A DNA stretch of 64,000 nucleotides, taken from Hanstruepera neustonica (lineage in GTDB: Bacteria; Bacteroidota; Bacteroidia; Flavobacteriales; Flavobacteriaceae). Below the pieces are notes generated by a model. It saw only the letters and a program-made list of their open reading frames with translations, did not search any database and was not told where the DNA came from. Location: assembly GCF_002895005.1 (NCBI RefSeq), contig NZ_POWF01000010.1:53872-117871 (forward strand), given 5' to 3'. A program made the translations under genes and the position numbers. Positions 17,480 to 26,347 of the stretch are shown piece after piece. Positions within the stretch are counted from its first letter, which is position 1, and every line of letters starts with the position of its first letter.

Positions 17480-18059
17480 GTTTCTAATAGCGCTTTCCCT
17501 CTTCACCTTCTGTTCCTTCAATGCTTTTGCTCAAGAGGACGAGAAACAGGAAGATAAAAAGGAATCAACTGAAACACTTCAAGTAGAAGCCGCGACAGTT
17601 ATCAGAGATCCTATTGATCCGTTGGCACCTGCACGTGCTGCCTTTTATTCTGCTGTGTTGCCAGGACTTGGTCAGGCCTACAATAAAAAATATTGGAAAA
17701 TTCCTATTGTATATGCCGGTTTAGGGATTGGCATGTATTTCTATTTAGACAACGATAAGGAATACAATCGGTATAGAGATGCCTATAAACGCCGTTTAGC
17801 GGGATTTGAGGACGATGAGTTTTTTGGAACCGTAACGGATGATGGACTGCGTGAAGCTCAAAAAACCTTACGCCGAAATAAAGAAATATCCTTATTGGTA
17901 ACCATAGGTATTTATGCCCTAAATATTATTGATGCCAATGTGGATGCGCATCTGATGCAATATAACGTTGATGAAAATCTGTCGTTGAGACCCCATTATA
18001 AAATCAATGAATTTGACAATACTGGTGATTTGGGATTAACTGTTAATTTTAAATTTTAG
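17469..18059 (+). CDS. DUF5683 membrane protein
   Basis: 196 residues beginning with GTG at 17469, inside the last codons of parB (11-bp overlap); this start supplies the signal peptide LNRFLIALSLFTFCSFNAFAQ. An acidic/lysine-rich linker follows, then the DUF5683 core: PARAAFYSAVLPGLGQAYNKKYWKIP and a hydrophobic span GLGIGMYFYLD. A second hydrophobic span, LLVTIGIYALNIIDANVDAHL, comes later. The mix of signal peptide and hydrophobic hairpins suggests an envelope protein. Function unknown. Its conserved place between parB and dapB suggests a shared transcript, not necessarily a shared role. Confidence 0.85.
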   Translation: MLNRFLIALSLFTFCSFNAFAQEDEKQEDKKESTETLQVEAATVIRDPIDPLAPARAAFYSAVLPGLGQAYNKKYWKIPIVYAGLGIGMYFYLDNDKEYNRYRDAYKRRLAGFEDDEFFGTVTDDGLREAQKTLRRNKEISLLVTIGIYALNIIDANVDAHLMQYNVDENLSLRPHYKINEFDNTGDLGLTVNFKF

Positions 18060-18062
18060 GTT

Positions 18063-18764
18063 ATGAAAATCGCATTACTGGGATATGGGAGAATGGGAAA
18101 AATTATTGAGCGTGTTGCTCTTGAGCGTGGTCATGAAATCGTCATCAAAACTTCGGAAGAAGGTGGTTATGACATACAAGATGCCGATATTGCCATTGAC
18201 TTTAGTGTGCCAACAGCAGCCTTTTTCAACATTGTTAATTGTTTCAAACATCAAGTGCCTGTTGTTTCAGGTACGACAGGTTGGTTGCACAATTACAAAA
18301 AAGCCCTTAAAATCTGCGAAGATGAAAAAGGCGCTTTTATCTATGCATCCAATTTTAGTCTAGGAGTCAATATATTTTTTGAATTGAATTCTCATTTAGC
18401 CAAACTAATGAATGGTCTAAAGCAGTATACTGTTGCAATGGAAGAAATTCACCATACACAAAAACTGGACGCGCCCAGTGGAACAGCCATTACATTGGCT
18501 GAATCCATTATAGAAAAAAATGACGCTTACGGCAATTGGAAATTAAATGAAGCATCCATAGGCAACATCCCCATTCACGCTAAACGCATTCCAGATGTGC
18601 CTGGCACACATGCCATTACCTACAACAGCCCAACAGACAGTATAAAAATAGAACACATAGCACATAATCGTGAAGGATTTGCTCTAGGAGCCGTAATAGC
18701 TGCTGAATGGTTATTGGGCAAAACAGGCGTCTACACTATGAAAGATGTGTTAAATATTGGTTAA
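18063..18764 (+). CDS. dapB: 4-hydroxy-tetrahydrodipicolinate reductase
   Basis: 233 residues. The N-terminal GYGRMG is the NAD(P)H-binding loop, DFSVPTAA and SGTTGW follow, and the catalytic/substrate motif EEIHHTQKLDAPSGTA is intact. The enzyme reduces hydroxy-tetrahydrodipicolinate in the diaminopimelate-lysine pathway, supplying both lysine and the peptidoglycan cross-linking residue. It is slightly shorter than E. coli DapB (about 270), as is usual in Bacteroidota. It lies 3 bp after DUF5683 and 65 bp before lepB. Cytoplasmic. Confidence 0.96.
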   Translation: MKIALLGYGRMGKIIERVALERGHEIVIKTSEEGGYDIQDADIAIDFSVPTAAFFNIVNCFKHQVPVVSGTTGWLHNYKKALKICEDEKGAFIYASNFSLGVNIFFELNSHLAKLMNGLKQYTVAMEEIHHTQKLDAPSGTAITLAESIIEKNDAYGNWKLNEASIGNIPIHAKRIPDVPGTHAITYNSPTDSIKIEHIAHNREGFALGAVIAAEWLLGKTGVYTMKDVLNIG

Positions 18765-18829
18765 GATGACTTATTTTGGTAACATTAAGAGCAAACTTGA
18801 CCACTAATACAGACAATAAAATTTAGGAT

Positions 18830-20554
18830 ATGACATTGACACAATTATTTATCGTTTTCTTGATCATTCAGGTTATCCACGGATTAGGAACTTGGAAATT
18901 ATATGTGAAAGCAGGCAGACAAGCATGGGAAGCCTTTGCTCCTGTGTACAATGCCGTGGTTTTAATGAAAATAATCAACCGCCCTTGGTACTGGGTAATT
19001 TTATTATTCCTACCCATAGTGAACCTCATTATGTTCCCAGTAGTTTGGGTTGAAACCGCCAGAAGCTTTGGAAAACATTCAGCTGTTGACACGTTGCTGG
19101 CCATTGTAACCCTTGGTTTTTACAACTACTACCTAAACTATGCTTTAGATTTAGAACACATTAAAGATCGGGATTTACATCCCAGAACCTCATTGGGTGA
19201 TTGGGTGAGTTCCATTCTCTTTGCAATTGTTGCAGCCACCATTGTACATACATATTTTATTCAGCCATATACCATTCCAACCTCATCGCTGGAGAAATCC
19301 CTGTTGGTTGGTGACTTTTTGTTTGTGAGTAAGTTTCATTATGGCGCGCGTGTTCCCATGACTGCTGTGGCGGCACCCATGGTTCATGATACCATACCTG
19401 TTTTAAAGAAAAAATCATACTTATATAACGACCATGATAAAAATGCCTTTGTCAATAAATTATCGCTTCCGTATTTAAGGATTCCTGGCTTTCAAAAAAT
19501 AAAACATAATGACATTGTGGTTTTTAACTGGCCGGCAGACTCCTCTTACAGTATGGCTGTGAACCACCCTGACAGAAAATATGATAAGCCTATTGATAAA
19601 AAAACCAACTATGTAAAGCGTTGTGTTGGTTTACCTGGCGATTCACTACAAATAAAAGATGGCTTTGTTTATATTAATGGTCAGCAAAATGTCTTACCTG
19701 ATCGTGCGAAATTGCAGTTTTTCCATACTGTCGAAACCAAGTCTGATATCAGCCAAAATTTTCTGGATAAATATGGTATCACCGAGTTCACTCGAGTGTT
19801 TTCACTACCAACCAATGTATGGGACGATACACGTGTGCAAGATTTTTTAAGCACAAACAACACACATTTAGATATTGTTTACAAGGATAGCACGAATGTT
19901 CATGTGGTTGGCCAAATGAGTCAAACGGCCTTTGATAGACTCAAATTCAGTTTTGTTAATAATAAAATCAGTGCAAATGCCACTTTAGAGTTAGCTGAAC
20001 AAATGAAAGCGGACCCCAATGTGGTTTCAATAGTCAAAAATAATTCCAAAACACGAGACAGCGGTATATTCCCTCATGACCCAAATTATAATTGGAATAA
20101 TGACAACTTTGGCCCCATGTATATACCGCAACAAGGAGCCACAGTTGTCTTAAATTTAGAGGTATTGCCACTCTATAAGCGAATCATTACGGAGTATGAA
20201 AATAACACCATTCAGGTTAAGGGTAATCAAATTTTTATCAATGGTGAATTGGCGCCTAATTACACCTTTAAAAAAGATTATTACTGGATGATGGGTGACA
20301 ACAGACACAATTCTTTGGATGCGCGGTCTTGGGGATTTGTTCCATTTGACCATGTCGTTGGAAAACCGGTGTTTATTTGGATGAGCTGGAATACCAATGG
20401 CAAAGGTATTAAAGAAAAAATCCGTTGGGAGCGTTTGTTTACCACTGTAAATGGAAGTGGCGAACCTGTCTCCTATTTGATTCCGTTTTTAGTCTTATTA
20501 GCCGCATGGTTTGGATTCAGTAAATTTAGAAAGCGTAAAAAAGCGCAGGCTTAA
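18830..20554 (+). CDS. lepB: Signal peptidase I, Bacteroidota type with N-terminal membrane domain
   Basis: 574 residues, far longer than E. coli LepB (324). Residues 1-110 hold three hydrophobic segments of a DUF5684-like N-terminal domain. The peptidase follows: a membrane span at about 124-145, box B IPTSSLEKSLLVGD with nucleophile Ser153, box D NYVKRCVGLPGD with catalytic Lys263, and box E GDNRHNSLDARSWG near 489-502. Between boxes D and E is a stretch of over 200 residues. A last hydrophobic segment lies near 550 (YLIPFLVLLAAWFGF). It cleaves signal peptides of exported proteins at the outer face of the inner membrane. Preceded by dapB, followed by the WbqC gene. Confidence 0.95.
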   Translation: MTLTQLFIVFLIIQVIHGLGTWKLYVKAGRQAWEAFAPVYNAVVLMKIINRPWYWVILLFLPIVNLIMFPVVWVETARSFGKHSAVDTLLAIVTLGFYNYYLNYALDLEHIKDRDLHPRTSLGDWVSSILFAIVAATIVHTYFIQPYTIPTSSLEKSLLVGDFLFVSKFHYGARVPMTAVAAPMVHDTIPVLKKKSYLYNDHDKNAFVNKLSLPYLRIPGFQKIKHNDIVVFNWPADSSYSMAVNHPDRKYDKPIDKKTNYVKRCVGLPGDSLQIKDGFVYINGQQNVLPDRAKLQFFHTVETKSDISQNFLDKYGITEFTRVFSLPTNVWDDTRVQDFLSTNNTHLDIVYKDSTNVHVVGQMSQTAFDRLKFSFVNNKISANATLELAEQMKADPNVVSIVKNNSKTRDSGIFPHDPNYNWNNDNFGPMYIPQQGATVVLNLEVLPLYKRIITEYENNTIQVKGNQIFINGELAPNYTFKKDYYWMMGDNRHNSLDARSWGFVPFDHVVGKPVFIWMSWNTNGKGIKEKIRWERLFTTVNGSGEPVSYLIPFLVLLAAWFGFSKFRKRKKAQA

Positions 20555-20586
20555 ATACCAAATCTAAATAGAATACCCGTTTTTTT

Positions 20587-21210
20587 ATGAGTGATATTTT
20601 AATTCACCCAACTTATTTTCCAAACATAGCGCATTTTTCGGCTATGGTTCAAGCGGATACCGTTACTTTTGAATGGGATGATAATTTTCAGAAGCAAACC
20701 TATAGAAATCGTTGTTATGTTTACGGTGCCAATGGAAAACTGTCCTTGAATATTCCGGTTATCCACACACAAAAAAAACGTCAAAAATATCGAACGGTCA
20801 AAATTCAAAACTCCGAAAAATGGCAACGCAATCATTGGAAATCTTTGGAATCGGCTTACAGAACCTCACCTTATTTTGAGTTCTACGAAGATGAATTAAA
20901 GTTCTTATTTGAAACACCTGTTGATAATCTGTATGATTTCAACCTCACCTGTATTGAAACCATTTGCGACTGTCTTCAAATTGATTTAAAAACTGATAAA
21001 TCGGTTACCTATGAAAAAACATCAACTACTGAAACCGACTTTCGTTTTCTGGTAAATGCCAAGCAAGAAACCACTATGCCTTTTGATAATTATATACAGG
21101 TTTTTGCTGATAAGCATGGATTCATTGGGAACTTGAGTATTTTGGACTTGCTGTTCAATGAAGGTCCAAACAGTATCAACTATTTGGAATCCCAAAATAT
21201 TCCCATCTAA
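20587..21210 (+). CDS. WbqC family protein
   Basis: 207 residues with no signal peptide. The start ILIHPTYFPNIAHFSAM and the later YRNRCYVYGANGKLSLNIPV and KWQRNHWKSLESAYRTSPYFEFY match the WbqC-like family, found in O-antigen and other polysaccharide gene sets but of unproven biochemistry. The conserved aromatic and histidine residues are kept, so it is probably intact. It is 32 bp after lepB and shares one base with the next gene (TAATG), so the three are likely co-transcribed. No polysaccharide genes are nearby, which weakens a specific O-antigen role. Confidence 0.88.
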   Translation: MSDILIHPTYFPNIAHFSAMVQADTVTFEWDDNFQKQTYRNRCYVYGANGKLSLNIPVIHTQKKRQKYRTVKIQNSEKWQRNHWKSLESAYRTSPYFEFYEDELKFLFETPVDNLYDFNLTCIETICDCLQIDLKTDKSVTYEKTSTTETDFRFLVNAKQETTMPFDNYIQVFADKHGFIGNLSILDLLFNEGPNSINYLESQNIPI

Positions 21211-21518
21211 TGTGGCAGGTTGTTATTCACTATGGTATTCATTTTATAGTGCCTCTTTTGGTTGCTTTGTTATTTTTTAAATCTATTTGGGTTAAGGCCT
21301 ATTTGATTATGATAGCCTGTATGCTTATTGATTTAGACCATTTACTAGCCAGTCCTATTTTTGATGCCAACAGATGCAGTATTAACTTCCATCCGCTGCA
21401 TAGTTACTATGCTATTGGTGTATACTTATTATTATTGTTTTTTAAAAAAACCCGAATATTGGGACTTGGTTTAGCTATTCATATTTTAGCTGATTGGGTA
21501 GATTGCTTACTCATGTAA
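21210..21518 (+). CDS. DUF6122 small membrane protein with metal-binding-like motifs
   Basis: 102 residues with three or four hydrophobic segments. Polar residues embedded in them, LIDLDHLLA, FHPLHSYYA and HILADWVD, form a D-x-D-H / H-x-x-H / H-x-x-x-D pattern. This resembles the YdjM-type membrane-bound metal-dependent hydrolase superfamily, which hints at enzymatic function. Start overlaps the WbqC stop. Its 3' end overlaps the convergent endonuclease-family gene by 12 bp, with no room for a terminator between them. The DUF6122 name is from memory; function unknown. Confidence 0.78.
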   Translation: MWQVVIHYGIHFIVPLLVALLFFKSIWVKAYLIMIACMLIDLDHLLASPIFDANRCSINFHPLHSYYAIGVYLLLLFFKKTRILGLGLAIHILADWVDCLLM

Positions 21519-22529
21519 TTTGAATCGCGCCATAATAGGATAATGATCCGAAAGTTTATTGTCAAATGTTTTAAAGGAAGTCAACTCCAGTTCCGAATTG
21601 TAAAAAATATAGTCTATTCGTACAGGGAAAAACTTGAATTCATAGGTACGACCAAAACCATTTCCGGCTTCCTTAAAGGCATCCTCTAATTCACCTTTAA
21701 TTTCCTTATACACATAGGAAAAAGCGGTATTATTAAAGTCGCCACAAATAACCATTTTATAAGGGCATTGTGCTTTATGGGTTAAGAACAATTCTGTTTG
21801 TTCCTGCTGCATTTCAAACGTTTTTTCAACGCGCTTCAATAATCGTTCGGAGTCCTCCTGATTCAATTCCACTTTGGTATCAATTTTCAATGATTGCAAG
21901 TGAATATTATATATTCGGATCGTATCTGATGCCTTAACAATATCTACAAAAATGGCATTATTAGATGTTTCAGGAAATTCAACAGAGCCTGAATTCACAA
22001 TAGGATATTGCGAAAAAATAGCCTGTCCATATTTGGTTTTTCGTCCCGATAATTTTTCGTACTTATATTTAAAAAAAGACAAATCGATATTTTCATGTGG
22101 ATGGTATTCCTGAATACTCAATACATCGGGCGATTTATCTTTTAAGAAATCTACAATGTTTGTTTCGATACCTTTTTCCGATATCCAATTGTACAAATTA
22201 AACAAGCGGACATTAAAATTCATGACATCCAATTGACTGTCATGCACGTCATTATTTGATGATGAAAACTTGTACAGCGACCCAAAACTTAAATAACCAA
22301 TAACCAAAACCAGTAAAGATATCAGCATTTGTTTTTTTAACTTAATCAACCAATACAATAGAAATAACATGTTGATTACGATAAGAAAAGGGACTCCTAA
22401 ACTCAAAACTGACAGTAGTGCAAAAGATTTTGGCGGCACAAACGGTAATACATAAGATAGCAGTAAAACAAAAGCTAATAGACCATTTACTAGGTAGATA
22501 ATCTTGTCTATTAACTTGAGATTTTTCAT
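21507..22529 (-). CDS. Membrane-anchored endonuclease/exonuclease/phosphatase family protein
   Basis: 340 residues. The N-terminal 100 carry three hydrophobic segments, after which the catalytic EEP domain begins: DVMNFNVRLFN, SIQEYHPHE (metal-binding Glu), ICGDFNNTAFS (Asp/Asn pair) and the closing SDHYPIMARF with its catalytic Asp-His. These residues are those of DNase I-like phosphoesterases, so it should be active, on nucleic acids or on phospholipid or sugar phosphates outside the inner membrane. Two bp separate it from the rhomboid gene upstream; it ends the minus-strand run that starts at 27.9 kb. Confidence 0.87.
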   Translation of the reverse strand: MKNLKLIDKIIYLVNGLLAFVLLLSYVLPFVPPKSFALLSVLSLGVPFLIVINMLFLLYWLIKLKKQMLISLLVLVIGYLSFGSLYKFSSSNNDVHDSQLDVMNFNVRLFNLYNWISEKGIETNIVDFLKDKSPDVLSIQEYHPHENIDLSFFKYKYEKLSGRKTKYGQAIFSQYPIVNSGSVEFPETSNNAIFVDIVKASDTIRIYNIHLQSLKIDTKVELNQEDSERLLKRVEKTFEMQQEQTELFLTHKAQCPYKMVICGDFNNTAFSYVYKEIKGELEDAFKEAGNGFGRTYEFKFFPVRIDYIFYNSELELTSFKTFDNKLSDHYPIMARFKLHE

Positions 22530-22531
22530 AA

Positions 22532-23416
22532 CTATTTACCAGCTTTAAATAGAAACTCTTTTTCTTCCTTGGTTAAACTATCATAACCACTTTTACTGAT
22601 TTTATCTAAAATGAGGTCTATTTTTTTCTGCTTATTAAACTCATTAAATTCAGCTTTAGTATAACCTGCTACTTTACTAGATTTGTTTTTGTGAACCGTT
22701 TTCAATGGTGATTTTTGACTGTGCTTAAAGATATTGGCGAAGCTATCCATCATTTTTTCAAACCCTTTTCCAATGTCGGTTCCTTTCAATAATTGTTTAC
22801 CATAAAAATATCCTAAAACAGCACCGCCTAAATGCGCTAAATTACCACCAGCATTACCCTGAACAGGATCACTGATTCCAGCAACAACACCTAAAATATC
22901 AAAAACAACTACGGCTACCCCAATATACCATAGTTTGATTTTAAATGTAAACAAACGTACTTCCATGCTAGGCATATAAGCACATAAAAATATCAATAAG
23001 GCTCTAATGGCTGCAGAGGCTCCAATTAATGTGGTTCCATATTTGAATACATCAGGAAAAAGGTTGTAACCAAGCAGAAAAATGAGTCCTCCAAAAATGG
23101 CTCCCAAAAAATAAACATTCAGACCCAACTTGGTATTAAATAAATTCGAGAACATACCACCAATAAAATACAACCAAATCATGTTGAACAAAAAGTGCCA
23201 AAAGCCATAATGTACAAAAGAATAGGTAAGTAAGCTCCAGGGCTGTACTATAAAGTCTGAAATGTCACTGGGTAATTCAAACCAATTCAGTCCAAACTGA
23301 AAAAGGTTTTTGAGCAAGAGGCCAACAATGAATAAAATAAAATTAACGACTATGAGTTTCTCATACACATTGAGTCGTTGTAATTTGTCTTTTATGTCAT
23401 GATTTAAACTGGTCAC
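22532..23416 (-). CDS. Rhomboid family intramembrane protease, GASA variant
   Basis: 294 residues with six membrane segments in the first 210 residues and a hydrophilic tail of about 85. The probable nucleophile is Ser134 in IGASAAIRA, where the usual GxSG reads G-A-S-A. The catalytic histidine is His195 in LAHLGGAVLGY. The HYGFWHFLFNMIWLYFIG segment in the first third is characteristic of rhomboids. They cut transmembrane substrates inside the bilayer. It overlaps the next rhomboid gene by 1 bp, so the two are a translationally coupled pair. The glycine-to-alanine change next to the serine may lower activity. Substrates unknown. Confidence 0.88.
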   Translation of the reverse strand: MTSLNHDIKDKLQRLNVYEKLIVVNFILFIVGLLLKNLFQFGLNWFELPSDISDFIVQPWSLLTYSFVHYGFWHFLFNMIWLYFIGGMFSNLFNTKLGLNVYFLGAIFGGLIFLLGYNLFPDVFKYGTTLIGASAAIRALLIFLCAYMPSMEVRLFTFKIKLWYIGVAVVVFDILGVVAGISDPVQGNAGGNLAHLGGAVLGYFYGKQLLKGTDIGKGFEKMMDSFANIFKHSQKSPLKTVHKNKSSKVAGYTKAEFNEFNKQKKIDLILDKISKSGYDSLTKEEKEFLFKAGK

Positions 23417-24195
23417 TATCTATCCCATCGATTTTTGTTAAACTGAGTTTTTTTCCAGTACCACATCATTAAAAAACCAGTCAGTGCACCTCCAATATGT
23501 GCCATATAAGCGGTGTTACTTGGACTAAAGAATGATTGACCTGTAATGGCTGAAATCAAATCCAAAATAATAATACCAGGAATAAAATACTTGGCTTTAA
23601 TTGGGATGGGTAAAAAAATGAGCATTAATTTAGATTCAGGATACATCATGCCAAAAGCTACTAAAACACCCATGATAGCTCCCGAAGCTCCAACCATTGT
23701 ACTATTGAATACAGTTATAAAACTCGACAATTTATCAGTTGAAAGATGATTTGCCCAACGTGTATCATACATAGCATATCCAGACTTCAGAGTCTCTAAA
23801 GTTTGCGCCTGATCAAAGCCAGCTTCATTTAGGATATTCAATCCCGAATAAAATTGATAATAATAATACCCTATCATGACGAGTGCTGCTCCCAAGCCCG
23901 AGGATATGTAAAAGAATAGGAATTTTTTACTACCAAAACGCTGCTCTACTGCCGTACCGAACATCCAAAGCGCAAACATATTAAAGAAAATATGCATAAA
24001 TCCTCCATGCATGAACATGTGAGTTATAATTTGCCATGGCTGAAAGGCGGCATTCTTTGGGAAATGTAAGGCAAACCAATCATAAAAAACGGTGTTCTCA
24101 CCAAAAGGAGCGCCGCCTATGGCAAGCGTACCAATAAACATAATAACGTTAATGATTATTAAATGCTTTACGGTATCGGTAATATTATTCAGCAT
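23416..24195 (-). CDS. Rhomboid family intramembrane serine protease
   Basis: 259 residues, six predicted membrane helices. Canonical motifs are intact: HMFMHGGFMHIFFNMFALWMFG (read across residues 59-80) for helix 2, MVGASGAIMG with nucleophile Ser171, and MAHIGGALTGF with catalytic His233. It should be an active intramembrane protease. The loop between helices 3 and 4 (residues 115-160) is longer than in GlpG. It lies 6 bp after mutL and overlaps the second rhomboid gene by 1 bp. The mutL-rhomboid-rhomboid order is probably one transcript without functional linkage. Confidence 0.93.
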   Translation of the reverse strand: MLNNITDTVKHLIIINVIMFIGTLAIGGAPFGENTVFYDWFALHFPKNAAFQPWQIITHMFMHGGFMHIFFNMFALWMFGTAVEQRFGSKKFLFFYISSGLGAALVMIGYYYYQFYSGLNILNEAGFDQAQTLETLKSGYAMYDTRWANHLSTDKLSSFITVFNSTMVGASGAIMGVLVAFGMMYPESKLMLIFLPIPIKAKYFIPGIIILDLISAITGQSFFSPSNTAYMAHIGGALTGFLMMWYWKKTQFNKNRWDR

Positions 24196-24201
24196 AAACT
24201 T

Positions 24202-26055
24202 TTATAAAAACTTTTTATCCAACTCGTCAACCGTTAACGTAATAAACGTGGGTTTATTGGTTGGTGATACATTAGGTTCTTTGCAGCCGAATAAACTATT
24301 GACTAAATGCTCCTGCTCAACTGCTGTTAATGACTGCCCGGTTTTAATGGCCAAACTTTTAGCCATGGATTTAGCCAACATATCGGATGCACTAAAATGA
24401 CTATCTGGAATCTCGTTTTGAATATCAGCAATCAATTGCTCCAAAACAACCGACACTTCACTGGCAGGCACATTAATGGGCACTCCAGTAATTTCAATGC
24501 TATCCTTTCCAAAATGTGAAAACACAAATCCTGTGTGTTCTAAATCTTCCTGAACATTTTGTAAAATACTAATTTCATCACTTGAGAAAAACAATTCGAC
24601 TGGAAACAACAACTGCTGGCTCACACTTTCCTTTATGGTGATATGTTTTAACAAATCTTCATACAACACGCGTTGGTGAGCACGATATTGATCTATTAAC
24701 AACATACCCGATTTTATATTACTCACAATATATTTATTGTGAACTTGATATGTGGATTGCGATGTTTCTGTTTGCTTGGAATCTTCAAATATACTTTCCG
24801 TTTGATGGTCACTTTCAAACTGCATCTCGCTAAAATCCTGATGTGAATGTGTTCCTTTAGATTCCAGTCCTACATACAAGCTTTCCCATGAAGCAGCAGG
24901 TTCCTTTCTAAAGGCTGTTCGCGTTCCTTTTCCGGAAACTTTCTCCTCCTGAAACGGATTAAACGTCGCATCAACCTCAACTTTTGGAAATTGAGCCTCC
25001 TTATCTTTGTAGTTATAAGGTGTATCTAAATTAGAATCACGCTCAAAATCTAAAACCGGAGCTATACTAAATTGCCCCAGACTATGCTTAACCGATGCCC
25101 TTAAAATAGCATATAAGGTCTGTTCATCATCAAATTTAATTTCAGTTTTTGTAGGGTGGATATTGATATCAATGCTTTGCGGATCCACTTCCAGATTCAG
25201 GAAATAACTAGCGTGAGTCCCATCTTTCAGCAAGCCTTCGAAAGCTGAATTTATGGCGTGATTTAAATATGCACTTTTGATAAACCGGTTATTCACGAAA
25301 AAAAACTGCTCACCTCTGGTTTTTTTAGCAAACTCGGGCTTTCCAACAAATCCTGAAACTTTTAGAACTTCCGTTTCTTCAGTTACAGGTACCAATTTCT
25401 CATTGGTTTTGTTTCCAAATATATTGACTATACGCTGTCTGTAATTACTTTCTGGCAAATTAAAAACCTCACTACCATTGTGATACATGACAAACGCGAT
25501 GTTGGGATGCGCTAAAGCCACACGGTGAAACTCATCAATAACGTGACGCAATTCCACTGGATTGGACTTTAAAAAATTACGACGCGCAGGAATATTAAAA
25601 AAAAGATTTTTAACCGCTATAGAAGTTCCTTTTGGTGTCACCACTACCTCTTGTGATTTTACTTCACTGCCTTCAATGACAATTTCAGTCCCCACATCAT
25701 CAGCTTCTTGTTTTGACTTCAACTCGACATGGGCAATTGCGGCAATACTGGCTAAAGCTTCCCCTCGAAAGCCTTTAGTATGCAACTGAAATAAATCTTC
25801 AGCACTGCGTATTTTGGAGGTTGCATGACGTTCAAAACTCAAACGCGCATCAGTAACACTCATACCTACACCATCATCTATAACCTGCACGAGTGTTTTT
25901 CCAGCGTCTTTTATCAGTAATTTAATTGTCGTTGCTTGGGCATCAATAGCATTTTCCAACAACTCCTTAACAACGGAAGCTGGTCTTTGAACCACCTCTC
26001 CTGCTGCAATTTGGTTGGCCACATGATCAGGAAGTAATTGTATGATATCTGCCAT
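24202..26055 (-). CDS. mutL: DNA mismatch repair protein MutL
   Basis: 617 residues. The N-terminal GHL ATPase has all its motifs: KELLENAIDAQAT, IDDGVGM and TKGFRGEALASIAAIA. A variable linker (about 340-430) leads to the C-terminal dimerisation domain. There the endonuclease motif DQHA(x2)E(x4)E is replaced by DQYRAHQRVLYE at residues 455-466 (His to Tyr, Glu to Gln), and the C-terminal CPHGRP box reads CKEPNVSPTNKP. MutL couples MutS mismatch recognition to strand incision; this copy may lack its own nuclease. It overlaps the upstream small gene by 1 bp. Confidence 0.96.
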   Translation of the reverse strand: MADIIQLLPDHVANQIAAGEVVQRPASVVKELLENAIDAQATTIKLLIKDAGKTLVQVIDDGVGMSVTDARLSFERHATSKIRSAEDLFQLHTKGFRGEALASIAAIAHVELKSKQEADDVGTEIVIEGSEVKSQEVVVTPKGTSIAVKNLFFNIPARRNFLKSNPVELRHVIDEFHRVALAHPNIAFVMYHNGSEVFNLPESNYRQRIVNIFGNKTNEKLVPVTEETEVLKVSGFVGKPEFAKKTRGEQFFFVNNRFIKSAYLNHAINSAFEGLLKDGTHASYFLNLEVDPQSIDINIHPTKTEIKFDDEQTLYAILRASVKHSLGQFSIAPVLDFERDSNLDTPYNYKDKEAQFPKVEVDATFNPFQEEKVSGKGTRTAFRKEPAASWESLYVGLESKGTHSHQDFSEMQFESDHQTESIFEDSKQTETSQSTYQVHNKYIVSNIKSGMLLIDQYRAHQRVLYEDLLKHITIKESVSQQLLFPVELFFSSDEISILQNVQEDLEHTGFVFSHFGKDSIEITGVPINVPASEVSVVLEQLIADIQNEIPDSHFSASDMLAKSMAKSLAIKTGQSLTAVEQEHLVNSLFGCKEPNVSPTNKPTFITLTVDELDKKFL

Positions 26056-26339
26056 TAGCTTTTTGGAAAGAAAATTGACAAATCAAACCCTATGATAAAC
26101 AGAAAGATTAAGACCAAAATACTCACAATAATCAACACGCGACGGTTAGCATTTTCATCAGCATTGTTTCGATAGTCATCCCAAGCTGAAACAAATTTAT
26201 TCTTTAAGCCACCATTATTTCCAACAGTGGTTCTGAAATCATCAAACTTATGTTTGATTTCATAAGGGTTTCCTTCACCTTTATAATGTCTTGGAGTATA
26301 ACTAAATTTTTTATTTTTTTTAGCCTTAAAAACACCCAT
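26055..26339 (-). CDS. Small single-span membrane protein with F-S-Y-T-P-R motif
   Basis: 94 residues. A basic N-terminus (MGVFKAKKNKKFSYTPRHYKG) leads into a charged middle and then one membrane helix near the C-terminus (about 70-90, VLIIVSILVLIFLFIIGFDL), giving a tail-anchored shape with the basic part in the cytoplasm. Homologues are often labelled riboflavin synthase subunit beta in databases, probably by spread from the nearby ribH; nothing in this protein supports that. It resembles the next gene upstream at 26348 in motif and layout. Overlaps mutL by 1 bp. Function unknown. Confidence 0.8.
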   Translation of the reverse strand: MGVFKAKKNKKFSYTPRHYKGEGNPYEIKHKFDDFRTTVGNNGGLKNKFVSAWDDYRNNADENANRRVLIIVSILVLIFLFIIGFDLSIFFPKS

Positions 26340-26347
26340 AATCTTAA

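Noticed and set aside
26055..26339. Riboflavin synthase subunit beta as the name of the 94-residue gene
   Set aside because: The protein is a tail-anchored membrane protein with no synthase features; the real lumazine synthase is at 26656-27141.
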